From Porodaedalea pini (lineage: Eukaryota; Basidiomycota; Agaricomycetes; Hymenochaetales; Hymenochaetaceae): a stretch of DNA of 64,000 nucleotides. Below are positions 12,141-22,210 of this stretch, piece after piece. The notes below the pieces were generated by a model. The model was not told where the DNA came from. It did no database searches and worked only from the letters and a program-made list of their open reading frames with translations. The stretch is taken from positions 124,001 through 188,000 of the forward strand of contig NBAY01000031.1 of NCBI GenBank assembly GCA_002794775.1, written 5' to 3'. The translations under genes were made by a program, and so were the position numbers. Numbering within the stretch: position 1 is the stretch's first letter; each line of letters begins with the position of its first letter.

Positions 12141-12668
12141 GACAGGTTTTCTTTTGATTTTCTATGTTTCTCTTACATTCCAAATGTTTTCTCTCCGACA
12201 CTCTATGTTTCACCCAGTATGCACATTATACTCACTTTGGAATAATTTTCCTGTAGATAGATCTCTTGCACCTTGTATTTAGAGGCTTCCCTGTCATAGG
12301 TAGCAAGGGAGGAAAATACTACCACAGAGTTCCCCTCAGATAGGGCAGCTTCCATGCATGCAGTTAGTCTCCGCAACAGTTAGTTTTGTGGCAACCTTGT
12401 CTTCAGTCTCATCTCTTGTCTTGTTCTCATTCTCGTCTCTGCTATCGCTATTGTCTCGTACCAGAGTTGATATCTCGCTTGTTCTGGCTCCATACTGACA
12501 CTCACATCAGGTCCAGAGTGCCTTACAGTACTGACGCGTACCGACACGTACTGATGTGTACCGAGTTTTTCCCGCACTCATACTGAGCATATATTTACTG
12601 CAAAACTCAATGGAAACACGTCCCCAAACAAACTACTGATCCTAAACAACCCATACACAGGATCTACA
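11800..12668 (+). repeat. Dispersed 0.9 kb repeat, copy A (inside element 1)
   Basis: This stretch matches 23987-24892 in reverse orientation along its whole length, with scattered transitions and small gaps. It spans the 3' end of the captured gene and about 500 bp of non-coding sequence. The match starts at CACTGTAGAGT and stops at GGATCTACA. Confidence 0.85.
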
Positions 12669-13039
12669 GCACATCGTGCAGACGTCCCACAGTCGCCATA
12701 TGCACCTCAGCCATTGTCTGTGGCAGCTGCAGTGATGGTGGTTCCTGTGCCGGGATTCCAGATGCCAGCAAGGCTGGCTTACCTGTACTGCAGGAACAGC
12801 ATGCTGCTGTCTCTGCCATCACACTGCACAGTGTCGACACAGCTGATATGCTCACCTGGTATGCCAGTGAGATATCTGTGGCCATCTCTTCTTGAGATGG
12901 AGTAGTACTTATGAAGCAACATGTTGTTCCCAGCTTCTATACTTCAGATGTGCAGATGGCGCATGGTGCTATGGCATGCAGGTCAAAAATAAATCACCAC
13001 TACAGTGTCAAATCAAGGTGGAGGGGCCCCCAAATAACC
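12669..13039. other. Element 1 interior, unassigned
   Basis: The plus strand is open over 12714-12905 and in a second frame beside it. Sequence and composition resemble the captured gene debris, but no family is recognised. Confidence 0.4.
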
Positions 13040-13559
13040 CAGGCTGTAGTAGATAAGATTGTCTATGTAATGCAAGAAGTTTTGTATTTTTACCTGTCAA
13101 ATTGGCAGAGCTGTATGAAATGGACTGTCCAAACCTGGGTGAGAGCAGGTGTCCGAAGAACAGAAACATCCCCATTACACCACGAATAGTGCACAGAATG
13201 ACACCAAACTTATGCATGGGATTGCCATACATGTAAACCTAATTTACAGGTGGAGAAAAAAAAATTACGGGATGAGAGGAAAGGGGTATGATTTTTGCAT
13301 ATAGTGAGGGTGAGGTGTTGAAACAGGGCTGGTCGACATTGTTTGACTTATTTTGACAAACAAATTCATCTAACCTCAGATATTTTTACAGATTTGGAAT
13401 CGGATGAGCAAGTACATTTTTTTGAGTGCTTAATGAACATGTATTGTGAGGAATTGACACAGTAAATCATCATTTACTCGAATTTCTGCAGTTATGCCAC
13501 AAGACGCATCAAAACCACATGAATTTGACATGTGACAATACTTCTGAAAAGGGCAGTAA
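13040..13559 (-). repeat. Right terminal inverted repeat of element 1
   Basis: This is the mirror of the left arm. The outermost match is the TAA at 13557-13559 facing the TTA at 9776-9778. The base just outside differs between sides, which fixes the arm boundary. Confidence 0.9.
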
Positions 13560-14770
13560 GGGTTGTGACTATGCCAGCCATTGTCTGAAATGGACCAGAA
13601 ATGACTACAATGCTGTCCCCACGCTGAATGTAGAATTCTACATCCTCAAGGTTGCCAAGATCTGTATGAGAAAATAAAAAGACATCATGTAAAGAAGGCG
13701 AAGCTCATCGAACAGAATGCAAGCCAGGCATGGTAAGAATTTGCAAGTTATCCACATAGTCCGCCTTGCAAAATTTAAAGTGACTGTCCAAAATGATGCG
13801 AATCTTTGCTTTTTCCTCCAGAAATTGAGCAGCTAATTGACCAGGTGTTACAAGAGCATGTTCTGTGCATTTCAACTTAGTACCATTCTTTGTCGGTATG
13901 TGCAGTGCAATGGCTAATTTCAGTGCATCACCTTCCAACACTTCACGCACGATGGCAAAGTCATTACAATAAGTCCCTCAATAGATTGTGACCCAGTTCC
14001 CAACTTCAAATTTTCTGATATGCTGTCCATCCCAACACTTGAACACCAAATTGATGTCACTGGATAGAACAAACAAAAGACTGCAGTGTGGCAATGTGAT
14101 GCCATGAGCGACATATGAATCATGGACAGATTTTGCACTTGGAGCCCATACATATATTTGACCAGGAAGACCCATCACAGCCAAAGCCAAGCAGTCATCT
14201 GGAAGCCAAACCTGAGCAAAAGCAGCTAATCTCATTTCCTTCCTGGGCTTTCAAACAATATAAAAGTCAAATAAAGAGGTAATAAAGAATACAATATGCA
14301 CAGCAATGCAAACCATCAGTAATTCATACTTGGAGTCATCAACTTCCATTTCAGGAGGAAACCGGCTGGTCTTCTGAATAGATCAAAGAGCTAGGTAGCT
14401 CTCCTTGGAACAATTGTAAGAGGTAGGATCAGCATGTGCATGCTTCCTGAACCTCTCCACAATACCCTCAAGATCTTCCATAGGTCCCATATCCAGTGTG
14501 ATTTGAGACAATGAGGCCAAACTAGCACTTGAGGGGACATCATTATCAATAAAAGACTTATCTGTTGAAATGCTTTGTGAGTTATCATGCCACAGAAATG
14601 AGTGCCTTCACACCTTCATCATTGTTGAGCAGACTGTCCTCGTCATCATCAAAGACTATTGCCTCCTTATCCAGAAACGATTCCATGAGCATATGCATTT
14701 TACTTTTGGCCATCTGAGATTGTTTTTCTTTCAATTTTCTGACTACTACTTCATTCGTTGAAATAATGAA
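13560..14770 (-). pseudogene. Spt5-like KOW protein relic, N-terminal part
   Basis: The minus strand from about 14765 shows an acidic start (SFLDKEAIVFDDDEDSLLNN near 14690-14630) and FIDNDV near 14550. A region like the end of an NGN domain (GLPGQIYVWAPSAKSV near 14170-14120) leads into a first KOW (RKFEVGNWVTIY near 14000). A second KOW (RGDSIVVISGPFQTMAGIV) ends at 13570. An acidic N-terminus, NGN and KOW repeats in that order is the Spt5 layout. The sequence stops abruptly at the inverted-repeat element boundary and resumes in frame at 9775 if the element and one TA are removed. Stops and split frames show it is broken elsewhere too. Confidence 0.62.
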
Positions 14771-15746
14771 TTTACCTTCTGTATTACAATCACTTTCTGC
14801 ACTGAGTTCTCACAATTTCTTTTGTCTAGTCTAAAGTCTACTATGTGTCGAACTCGAACTTTTCCTTTTCCTTTACTTCCTTTTTACCATTTCTTTTAAT
14901 TTAACCCCCCCTTTTCATCATATTTAATCGTCTTTTCAATCATTTCCCACACTCCTTTCACCTGACCTTCATTTGTTCCATTCTGATCATTTAGGTAATC
15001 TTAGATAATATAGTCTCACAGTCATCACTATAAAAGGGACCAGGAATCGCATGAACTCCTTGTTCTGCTTTTCCTCTTACCTCCATGACAACCTAGGTGA
15101 GACTCATCCCTCCTGTATCAGTGTACATTGTATTAATCCTCTTACCTCTGTGACAACCTAGCCTGAATACAGCGTGTCCCGAGTCCCCGCTCGAGTATAG
15201 CATGTCCCAGACAACAGTCAGCTGAGGCCTGCCCAGTCTGAGCTGTCTCTTAGACTCCACCTAACACTATGCAAGAATCTGCCTACTGACACTAATCTAC
15301 ACAATGATGACATGCCAAGCTAAAGAAATAGACTGCTGAGAATACAGAACTTTGAAAGGATGTATGATCTGCTTGATGATCTCACTTGAGTGTGCTCTGG
15401 CAACAGTGTAGATAGATGCCTCTTGTGGATCCTGAGCTCGAATATGTTGTGACCTGTGGATTACAGAATGTGCTCACTGGAAGACAAGCAAAGGATAAAG
15501 AAATACTGCTTGCCTTTCAAGCCAAATCTTGTCTGCATCGTAGTCCATTAAGTACGTTGATCTACTAGAAAGAAAACTTAGATATTGGAGCAGCACACAT
15601 GGTTAGCTCACTCACCTGATCTAGTTGTGCCATGCTGTCTTGTGCTGAAAGCTGTGGCAAGGACAAAGAATGCAGAGAGACTGAGGGATGAAGACAATAG
15701 ATGGCCACGGACTGTGGGGACAAGATTGACAAACTGTTCACCATGC
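14771..15746. other. AT-rich spacer with promoter-like sequence
   Basis: A T-rich block (14820-14990) is followed by CTATAAAAGGGACC near 15030, which looks like an LTR or promoter core. No paired repeat was found, so it is left unassigned. No convincing gene is seen. Confidence 0.35.
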
Positions 15747-16000
15747 GGCCAAGGTGATGGTGATGATAGAGAGTCAGAAAGCATGCTCTGGAGTCAGCCA
15801 AGTGCTTTTGTTTGTGCAGATTGTAGGAATGACCTTCCTAGCGGAAGCATTTTAAATTAGCCTATAAGCATGTGATGCATTGTTAAGCTTTACTAATATA
15901 CAGTTAAGGGAAAGTAGTTCCCACAATCCATGCAAACAAAAGCACTCAGCCGACTCCGGAGCATGCTTTCTGACTCTCCATCACCACTATCACCTTGGCC
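15747..16000. repeat. Inverted repeat, about 70 bp arms
   Basis: Positions 15747-15818 and 15931-16000 are imperfect reverse complements (shared core GCATGCTTTCTGACTCTC) separated by 112 bp. This could be a small fold-back or MITE remnant. The rest of 16001-16549 shows no clear gene. Confidence 0.7.
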
Positions 16001-16549
16001 CAGTGGCCACACACTGACCAGAGCTTCAACTTTGCCATGTAGAACAAATAATTAATTAAATTGTACCTTATATTTATGAAGTGAAGACAAAACGTCCTTG
16101 AGAATGCATACTCATACCGAAGTAGATGATGTATTCCAAGTAGATTCATTGAAGGGATTGCCTACAATGCACTCAAGTCCTGCAGTGACTGTTCTATTTG
16201 CTGAAGAGTTTCATTGAAGGGTCATGTATGGTCCTGACCTGAATTTGGCTGGTTTGTGTCTGCATTTTGGAGTACATTCTGTTGCTTTTGCTCAAGAGAA
16301 TTAACTCTTCCACTTCAGTTTTCCAGCTAGTGGCCCATCCAGAAGAATGTAATGGTTGTGTTTCTCAGGCCTCAATGTGGTCATATAGCAGCCATTCCTT
16401 AGATCAATGATGTCCAAGCAGTCTTGTAGGTGCATAGTATGTACTCTTTTTAAATCTGAGCATATTGCTGATGACAAGTCGCTCTTCTCCATTACAAACA
16501 TGCTCATCTATCCTACAACATCGCTCCTGTTGCCCAATGCTAACATTCA

Positions 16550-16554
16550 TGTCT
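16550..16554. repeat. Target site duplication TGTCT, left
   Basis: This 5 bp direct repeat is identical to 23487-23491 and flanks the element exactly at its TG/CA ends. Five-base duplications are usual for Ty3/gypsy integrases. Confidence 0.9.
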
Positions 16555-16976
16555 TGTCAGCGACGGACTACGGGTACGCAAATGGTAGCCGGGTCACGCG
16601 GAACTCAGTCAGAGGAGGAGGGAGACAAGAGAGAGCGGTGGGGCAGGGGAACTGACACAGCACGGAGATAAGGAGCAGCTTCTGGACGTAGCCAGGTAGA
16701 ATTGACCAGGTCGAAACTAGGGGATAAGTACAGGAGGACTACCTACTTATATACCCTTCAGCGGCTGCGCACGGACCAGGGAATTAACTACTACATAAGG
16801 ATAGATGATAGAACGTCGTGGAACTTCATAGAATAATGAAATCATAGGATCGGTCAGCGAGTAAGGATAGTGCGAGAAGGAGCGTAATGAATAATGAGTA
16901 AGCAGGAATAAGCGTGATTAGTGATGGATGGATAAGATATGATAAGATAAGATAATTTAAAAAAGCATCCATGACA
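16555..16976 (-). repeat. 3' LTR of intact chromovirus
   Basis: It is 422 bp long. On the minus strand it starts TGTCATGGATGC and ends GTCGCTGACA. A TATATAAG box lies mid-LTR, with CCCCTAGTTTCGACCT about 35 nt downstream, the likely transcript start. Confidence 0.96.
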
Positions 16977-16991
16977 TGACCCTCCCCTTCA
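16977..16991 (-). other. Polypurine tract
   Basis: The minus strand reads GAAGGGGAGGGTCA directly before the 3' LTR. This is the usual plus-strand DNA primer site. The same tract, slightly changed, precedes the LTR at 4797. Confidence 0.85.
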
Positions 16992-19900
16992 AGGCGAGCG
17001 TCCCGATCGCCCTTGTTCCCTACCCTGGAACTTACCGGCCCACCACTGTGCCACTCCTTTCTGTCTCTCAGGCTCCGTCATTTCAAACACGGGTCGGAAC
17101 TTCAGCTGCGACATCTCTAGGGTGTTGAGGGCGCGAGGAGCACTGGGAGTTGATTTATGAAATTCGTCAATGGCCTCTTGAGAGTTCGTCAAATTCTCAA
17201 TTGGCTCCCAGGTGCGTTCTTCATTTGGATACCCTTTCCAATGTACGAGGTATTTGAGCTTCCCTCGCACAAGTTTGGAGTCGACAACCTTTTCGACCTC
17301 ATATTCCGGCACATCGTCAATGATTTCGGGCGGGGGTGGAAGATCCTGCTTTTGCGACGTATACTGCGGCTCGTGGTATGGGGAGAGGAGCACTTCATTG
17401 AAAACCGGATAGACTTTTTTCCATGTACATGGAAGTTTAAGTCTATATGCTGACGTGCCGATTTTCTTTTCGACAATGAAAGGCCCATAACGTTTATCTC
17501 CCAGCTTCTTCATAGGACGATCTGTCTTTAAGTGAGTTCCTTCGAGCATGACCTTTTCCCCAGGTTTATACTCGATGGATTCTCCCTTCGTCCTGTCATA
17601 GAAGCGCTTCATGGTTTCGGCCGCATGCTTTAATGCCGATTCGGTTTCCTCCCTGATCTTGGCCATCCGGTCGGCAAACTGCTTAGCGGACTCATTGGTC
17701 GATTCGCGTCTAGGATTCGTGCCCTTATATGGGTGTCTCCCATGGTTGATGAAAAAGGGTGACGCTCCTGTCGACGTTTGTTCTTTGTCGTTATACGCGA
17801 ATTCCGCTAGCGCAAGCCATTCCGCCCAGTCCGACTGATGGTGGTTAACAAAGAGACGAAGGTACTGTTCAATCTCTTGGTTTATCCGTTCTGTCTGACC
17901 ATCTGTCTGTGGGTGATATGCCGTTGACGGGTTTCCCTCGATGCCCAGTAACCGGTATAGTTCGTTCATGAATTTGGACTCGAACTGTGATCCTCTGTCA
18001 TGAATAAACTTGCGCGGTATGCCGTGTAGCCTGAAGACATGATCCCGGTAGAGCCTCGCCATTCCTTCCGACGTTATGCTCACTGAGGTAGGGATCGCAT
18101 GCACCTGTTTACTGAACCTGTCAACGAAGACACAGATTGCGTTATGTCCATTGGACTCGGGTAGTTCGCCGATCAGGTCTGCTGTGACGATTTCCCAAGG
18201 ACCTTTCGGGATCTCGTTTGGGTTCAGAGGATTGTGCGGTTTCGCTCTGTGTGCCTTCGTACGTTGGCACGCATCACATCCCTCGACATACATTCGAACA
18301 TCTCGTTGGATTCCCGGCCACCAGTAGTTGCGTGTGATCAACTCATGGGTCTTGTAGCGTCCTGGGTGTCCTGCGAGCGTGCTGTCATGATGGTTTCGAA
18401 TGATGTCTTCTCGGAGTTTATGGTCTTTCGGCACGTAGATCCTGCCCTTCCACATCAACAACCCTTCTTCTTCCTCCCACTCTCGTTCCTTCCGCTCTAA
18501 CGCCTTCACAACTGCTCTGTCCCTGTTGTTTCGTACCCTTTTAATTCGTTTAACGAAGTCTGCATCCAGCGCTTCTAGCAGTGTTTCGTTTACAAATAAG
18601 TCCGGCTTGAGCAAAACAATGTCGATATTGTCGTTCTCCCCCCTCTCATGATCCGCTCGTCTCGAGAGGAGGTCAGCCTTAGTCATCAGGGCACCTGGTT
18701 TATGGAACAGTTTGAAGTCGTAGTCCGCTAACTCCTGTAGCCATCTCGCTTGTCGGTGGTTAATCTTCTGGGGTTTTCGGAAATACTGGAGGTTGAGGTG
18801 ATCCGACCAGATTTCGAAGGTTTGCGTTGCCCCTAGAAGATATTGTCGCCAGTCATCCAGTGCGCACATGATCGCGAACATCTCTTTGTCATAGATTTCG
18901 TAATTGCGCTCTGCTTGGCTAAGCGCTTGCGATCGGTATGCGATTGGATGCCACTTTCCGTCAACGAATTGGGACAGAATGGCGCCGTTAGCGAAATGCG
19001 ACGAATCAGCCTCCACCCGAAATTGACCGTCATCAGTAGGCACTGTGAGTACAGGTTCTTCACAGAGCTTCTGTTTCAGACGTTCAAAGGCCTCCTGTTG
19101 CTCCACCTCCCACTTCCACTCTACATCTCCGGTCAACACTGTCAAGGGCTTCGCATAGTGACTGAATGCTAGGATGAAGCGGCGGTAATAGTTGCAGAAC
19201 CCAAGGAAAGACTGTAGTTCTTTCTTGTTCTTAGGCACTGGCCAATCTTTTACACCCGCCACTTTGGCTGGATCCATGCGAATCTGTCCGTTGCCGAGGA
19301 TATGCCCAAGATAGTTCACGGTCTCTTGAGCGAAGCTGCACTTTTCTGGCTTTAAGAACAACTTGTTTGCTCGCAACACTTCCAGGACTTGTCGGACGAG
19401 TTTGTCATGATGTTCGCGAGTTCGTGCGAAGATCAGGATGTCGTCCATGTAGACTATGACGTGTCCATCATTGACGAGTTCTCGGAAGATCTCGTTCATG
19501 AATCCTTGGAAGGTTGCTGGTGAGTTTGTGAGACCGAAAAACATGACCGTTGGTTCGAATAGACCGCGGTTTGTCCTGAAGGCGGCTTTATGCTCGTCGC
19601 CCTCTCGAATCCGAATGTTATTGTAACCCCAACGTATGTCAAGCTTCGTGAAGAATTTCGCCTGTTTCGTTTTGTCAATGAGCTCTTGGATTAGAGGTAA
19701 CGGGTATTTGTTCTTAACCGTCATCTCGTTGAGCCGGCGATAGTCCTGTACGGGGCGAAGCTTGCCATCCTTCTTTTTTATGAAGAAGAAGGGGGATGCC
19801 ATCTCAGATTGAGAGTTACGAATACGGCCAGTTCTCAAGTTTTCGGTGAGGAATTCGTCCAGTGCCACCTGTTCAGATGGGCTGAGCGGGTAGATTTTAC

Positions 19901-21128
19901 AGTCAGAGAGTTTTGATCCCGGCTTGAGTTCAATAGCATGATCCCAAGGGCGTCTCTCTGGTAACTGATCGAATTCCTGTTCACTGAAGACGTCTGCGAA
20001 CTCTTTGACATAGTTTGGGACTTCCTCGAGCACCTGTTGTCTGACCTTCAGCGCTTTTCTCGGATCGGACTTAATGTACCTGTCCCAATCGAAGAGGAAG
20101 AGCTGATCGCCGTCTTCAAGTTCCACCAAATCAAGGTTTTCGTCGGGGTCTGCATCAATGTCCTCTAGACTACGGATATAGCCGCATACATTGGGGCATC
20201 GATCAAATTCGATCGTTGATTTTTGCCAGTCAATGTTGGGATTGTGCAGCTTTAACCATTCATGTCCGATGAACACATCTGTTTTCCCTAGATCTGTGAC
20301 CGCGAAGTGGATGCGCTCCGAATGATCTTTAATCGTCATGCGCATTTCCACAAACTCTGTGATCGAGCCATCCTTGTTGAGCGTGCCGTCAGCATTATAG
20401 ACTCGGATTGGGATGGGTGTCTTTTTTGTCCGGATCTGATGCTTTTCGACGAAGGATCGGTTGATACATGAGCCAGTGCAGCCACTGTCCAGTAGGGCGT
20501 CTACCTTGAACTGGTTACCGGTGTCGGTCGTTTGAAGGAGAATCGGTACCATGAGCTGTTGCCCCCGAGACCCTCTTACGAACCATTTCGGACCCCTCAG
20601 GTCCCTAACAGCTGCCACGGCATCTGGTTCTTCTAGCGCAATGATTTGACGCACCGTCTCTTCATTCGCTTCAGCATGCCTCTGCTGTTTCATCCACACT
20701 CGGAGAGTCGTTAAAGCACTTTCAAGTTTATCCTCTTTGAGACGCCGTACTACCCATGGGGCCGTAAAGGGGACAGGGCGATCTCTCCAGGACTTCCTCT
20801 CAACTTGTTTCGACGAGTTTTCATTTTTCACGGATTTCGGTTCAGTTCCGGCCAAGGAAGAAATAGAATTAAAAGATTCGGAACAGTGTGTTACATGATT
20901 TTTTGACACAGGAGTAGGACGAGGTGATGCGGCAGATGTGTTGTTACATATAGGCATATCTATACTACTAGCTACTGGTACAGGGACAGAAGGAATATTT
21001 TTGCGAGTGACATTGCTTTTTACATTTTTTTGTATTTTATCTAAATTATCTACAGAGTCCATAGAATTATCAAAAATGGCCGTTTGAAAAACCGAAACTG
21101 AACCTATCCCAGTCAGTGCCGTGTTCAC
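16989..21128 (-). CDS. pol: Pol polyprotein (PR-RT-RH-IN-chromodomain)
   Basis: This is a single open frame of about 1379 residues. It contains an aspartic protease motif LLDSGCTGSC near residue 212 and reverse transcriptase with VYMDDILIF near 560. RNase H follows with VEADSSHFANGAILSQ. The integrase zinc finger (HH-CC: H...H then CDAC, near 915-955) comes before a DDE core (TADLIGELP near 985, then HDRGSQFE and a Glu in TDGQTERIN). A chromodomain near 1270-1320 (KYLVHWKGYPNEERTWEP) ends the protein. The first codon of the open frame overlapping gag is GTG at 21128, so Pol is probably made by a -1 shift or re-initiation at the gag stop rather than independently. The chromodomain is known in this group to direct integration to modified chromatin. 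Confidence 0.96.
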   Translation of the reverse strand: MNTALTGIGSVSVFQTAIFDNSMDSVDNLDKIQKNVKSNVTRKNIPSVPVPVASSIDMPICNNTSAASPRPTPVSKNHVTHCSESFNSISSLAGTEPKSVKNENSSKQVERKSWRDRPVPFTAPWVVRRLKEDKLESALTTLRVWMKQQRHAEANEETVRQIIALEEPDAVAAVRDLRGPKWFVRGSRGQQLMVPILLQTTDTGNQFKVDALLDSGCTGSCINRSFVEKHQIRTKKTPIPIRVYNADGTLNKDGSITEFVEMRMTIKDHSERIHFAVTDLGKTDVFIGHEWLKLHNPNIDWQKSTIEFDRCPNVCGYIRSLEDIDADPDENLDLVELEDGDQLFLFDWDRYIKSDPRKALKVRQQVLEEVPNYVKEFADVFSEQEFDQLPERRPWDHAIELKPGSKLSDCKIYPLSPSEQVALDEFLTENLRTGRIRNSQSEMASPFFFIKKKDGKLRPVQDYRRLNEMTVKNKYPLPLIQELIDKTKQAKFFTKLDIRWGYNNIRIREGDEHKAAFRTNRGLFEPTVMFFGLTNSPATFQGFMNEIFRELVNDGHVIVYMDDILIFARTREHHDKLVRQVLEVLRANKLFLKPEKCSFAQETVNYLGHILGNGQIRMDPAKVAGVKDWPVPKNKKELQSFLGFCNYYRRFILAFSHYAKPLTVLTGDVEWKWEVEQQEAFERLKQKLCEEPVLTVPTDDGQFRVEADSSHFANGAILSQFVDGKWHPIAYRSQALSQAERNYEIYDKEMFAIMCALDDWRQYLLGATQTFEIWSDHLNLQYFRKPQKINHRQARWLQELADYDFKLFHKPGALMTKADLLSRRADHERGENDNIDIVLLKPDLFVNETLLEALDADFVKRIKRVRNNRDRAVVKALERKEREWEEEEGLLMWKGRIYVPKDHKLREDIIRNHHDSTLAGHPGRYKTHELITRNYWWPGIQRDVRMYVEGCDACQRTKAHRAKPHNPLNPNEIPKGPWEIVTADLIGELPESNGHNAICVFVDRFSKQVHAIPTSVSITSEGMARLYRDHVFRLHGIPRKFIHDRGSQFESKFMNELYRLLGIEGNPSTAYHPQTDGQTERINQEIEQYLRLFVNHHQSDWAEWLALAEFAYNDKEQTSTGASPFFINHGRHPYKGTNPRRESTNESAKQFADRMAKIREETESALKHAAETMKRFYDRTKGESIEYKPGEKVMLEGTHLKTDRPMKKLGDKRYGPFIVEKKIGTSAYRLKLPCTWKKVYPVFNEVLLSPYHEPQYTSQKQDLPPPPEIIDDVPEYEVEKVVDSKLVRGKLKYLVHWKGYPNEERTWEPIENLTNSQEAIDEFHKSTPSAPRALNTLEMSQLKFRPVFEMTEPERQKGVAQWWAGKFQGREQGRSGRSP

Positions 21129-22210
21129 TGCTGGGGTTCCGCAAAATCCAACTCCCGCTCAAAGAGCGCCTCCTCTTCTTCCTCCGCAAAGTCTGACTCC
21201 TTGAGCGTCGCGGTCTCGTCTGCCCAGACTTTTCTCTCTCGGGGTTCCATCCCCATCAACACAGCCCTTATCGTTTTCCTCCGATTTGGGCAATTCCTCT
21301 GCAGATGCCCTGATTCTTTACAGTAGTAGCAGAGTCCTGCTTTCCTCAGCTCTTCGAGTGAGACGTCCATCGGCTTCCCCATGCCTCCGTATGTGACTCC
21401 AGTGGCGTCACGCCTTTCGGGGATTCTCGGTGTGAACGTCTGGGTAGGTTTTGGTGGGAGCACCTGAGGTCTGGACGGGGCAGCGCGCATTTGTTCGATG
21501 GCCTTCATCTGACGTCTAGCGTTGTCGAATCGAATGGCTTTTTCTTGCCAGCCTTTGTACGTGGTTGGGACCGTGTCACTCATTTCGATTCGGTATACGA
21601 TCTCTCTATCCAAGGCTTTCGTCAGTTTGTGGATGAGGGTGTCGTCATTCTTTGTGTCATCGTTGTATCCTGCCGCACGGCGATAGATGTCGAACTGCTG
21701 GAAGAATTGGTCGGCTGTGATGTCTCGGGTGTGCTTCCAGCTATCCAATTTTTGCATGGCGTTCATGCGTTCGTTCGGATCTCCGAACACTTTTTCCAGC
21801 TGTTCGTTAAACTTCTGGCGACTGACGAGCGAAAAGATCAGATAGCCGTCCATCTTGATGCTTTCCAGGAAGTTCTGTGCCCAGAGTGCGGCTGAGCCTT
21901 CCGTCATGAACGACAACACGAAAAGGAAGTAGTCCTTGTCGTTCATGAAGTCCTCTGCGTTAGCTTCAACGTAAAGGGTGATGGCACGTTCGAACTTCTT
22001 GTAGTCTCGCCCGTTGAACGTCTCGGGTTTGGCGATATGTCTTCCTCCACTGCGGTTTGTTGGTGGAGGGACAGGTGCGGCTGCAGCTGCTGGCGTGGGG
22101 GTTGCGAGTAATCCCAGGCCGTGTAGCGCGTTGATGATCTCCTGCATCATGTCGTTTGAGATCGTCGGAGTTGTGGCTGCTGGTGCAGCTGGGGCTTGGG
22201 GTTCTGCCAT
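21125..22210 (-). CDS. gag: Gag polyprotein
   Basis: The protein is 361 residues from the ATG at 22210. It has an Ala/Pro-rich N-terminus, then a capsid-type region (KPETFNGRDYKKFERA, near 60-75, typical of Ty3 Gag). A linker leads to one CCHC zinc knuckle (CYYCKESGHLQRNC, near 295) and an acidic C-terminal tail. It forms the virus-like particle and binds element RNA. The stop TGA (21127-21125) overlaps the first pol codon, and pol lies in the -1 frame. The same frame is open for about 65 codons upstream of the ATG and looks coding (SAAQRWNTPPEDTADAVLAQ) but has no ATG, so translation may begin earlier by splicing or at a non-AUG codon. Confidence 0.94.
   Translation of the reverse strand: MAEPQAPAAPAATTPTISNDMMQEIINALHGLGLLATPTPAAAAAPVPPPTNRSGGRHIAKPETFNGRDYKKFERAITLYVEANAEDFMNDKDYFLFVLSFMTEGSAALWAQNFLESIKMDGYLIFSLVSRQKFNEQLEKVFGDPNERMNAMQKLDSWKHTRDITADQFFQQFDIYRRAAGYNDDTKNDDTLIHKLTKALDREIVYRIEMSDTVPTTYKGWQEKAIRFDNARRQMKAIEQMRAAPSRPQVLPPKPTQTFTPRIPERRDATGVTYGGMGKPMDVSLEELRKAGLCYYCKESGHLQRNCPNRRKTIRAVLMGMEPRERKVWADETATLKESDFAEEEEEALFERELDFAEPQQ

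Larger units (their letters stand above)
9776..13559. mobile_element. Long-TIR DNA element 1 with captured cargo
   Basis: Two 520 bp arms in inverted orientation flank 2.74 kb. The arms differ at about one base. Termini read TTACTGCCCTTTTCAGAAG inward from both ends. A TA on each side is consistent with a TA target duplication, with the element proper starting CTGCCC. The element sits inside an Spt5-like coding sequence. No transposase is recognisable in it, so it is probably non-autonomous. Its termini match those of the element at 36737-39334. TA target sites are typical of Tc1/mariner-type and pogo elements, but family assignment is open. Confidence 0.85.

Noticed and set aside
14845..15250. 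Solo LTR
   Set aside because: A T-rich stretch with TATAAAAG looks LTR-like, but no matching copy, clear TG...CA ends or target duplication was found.
5400..16500. TET/JBP dioxygenase gene linked to the KDZ element
   Set aside because: Such linkage is known in mushrooms, so I looked for it, but found no HxD...H dioxygenase motif on either strand.
17157..19172. Several plus-strand open frames opposite pol
   Set aside because: They are antisense shadows of the chromovirus pol; their text is the reverse-strand reading of conserved pol motifs.
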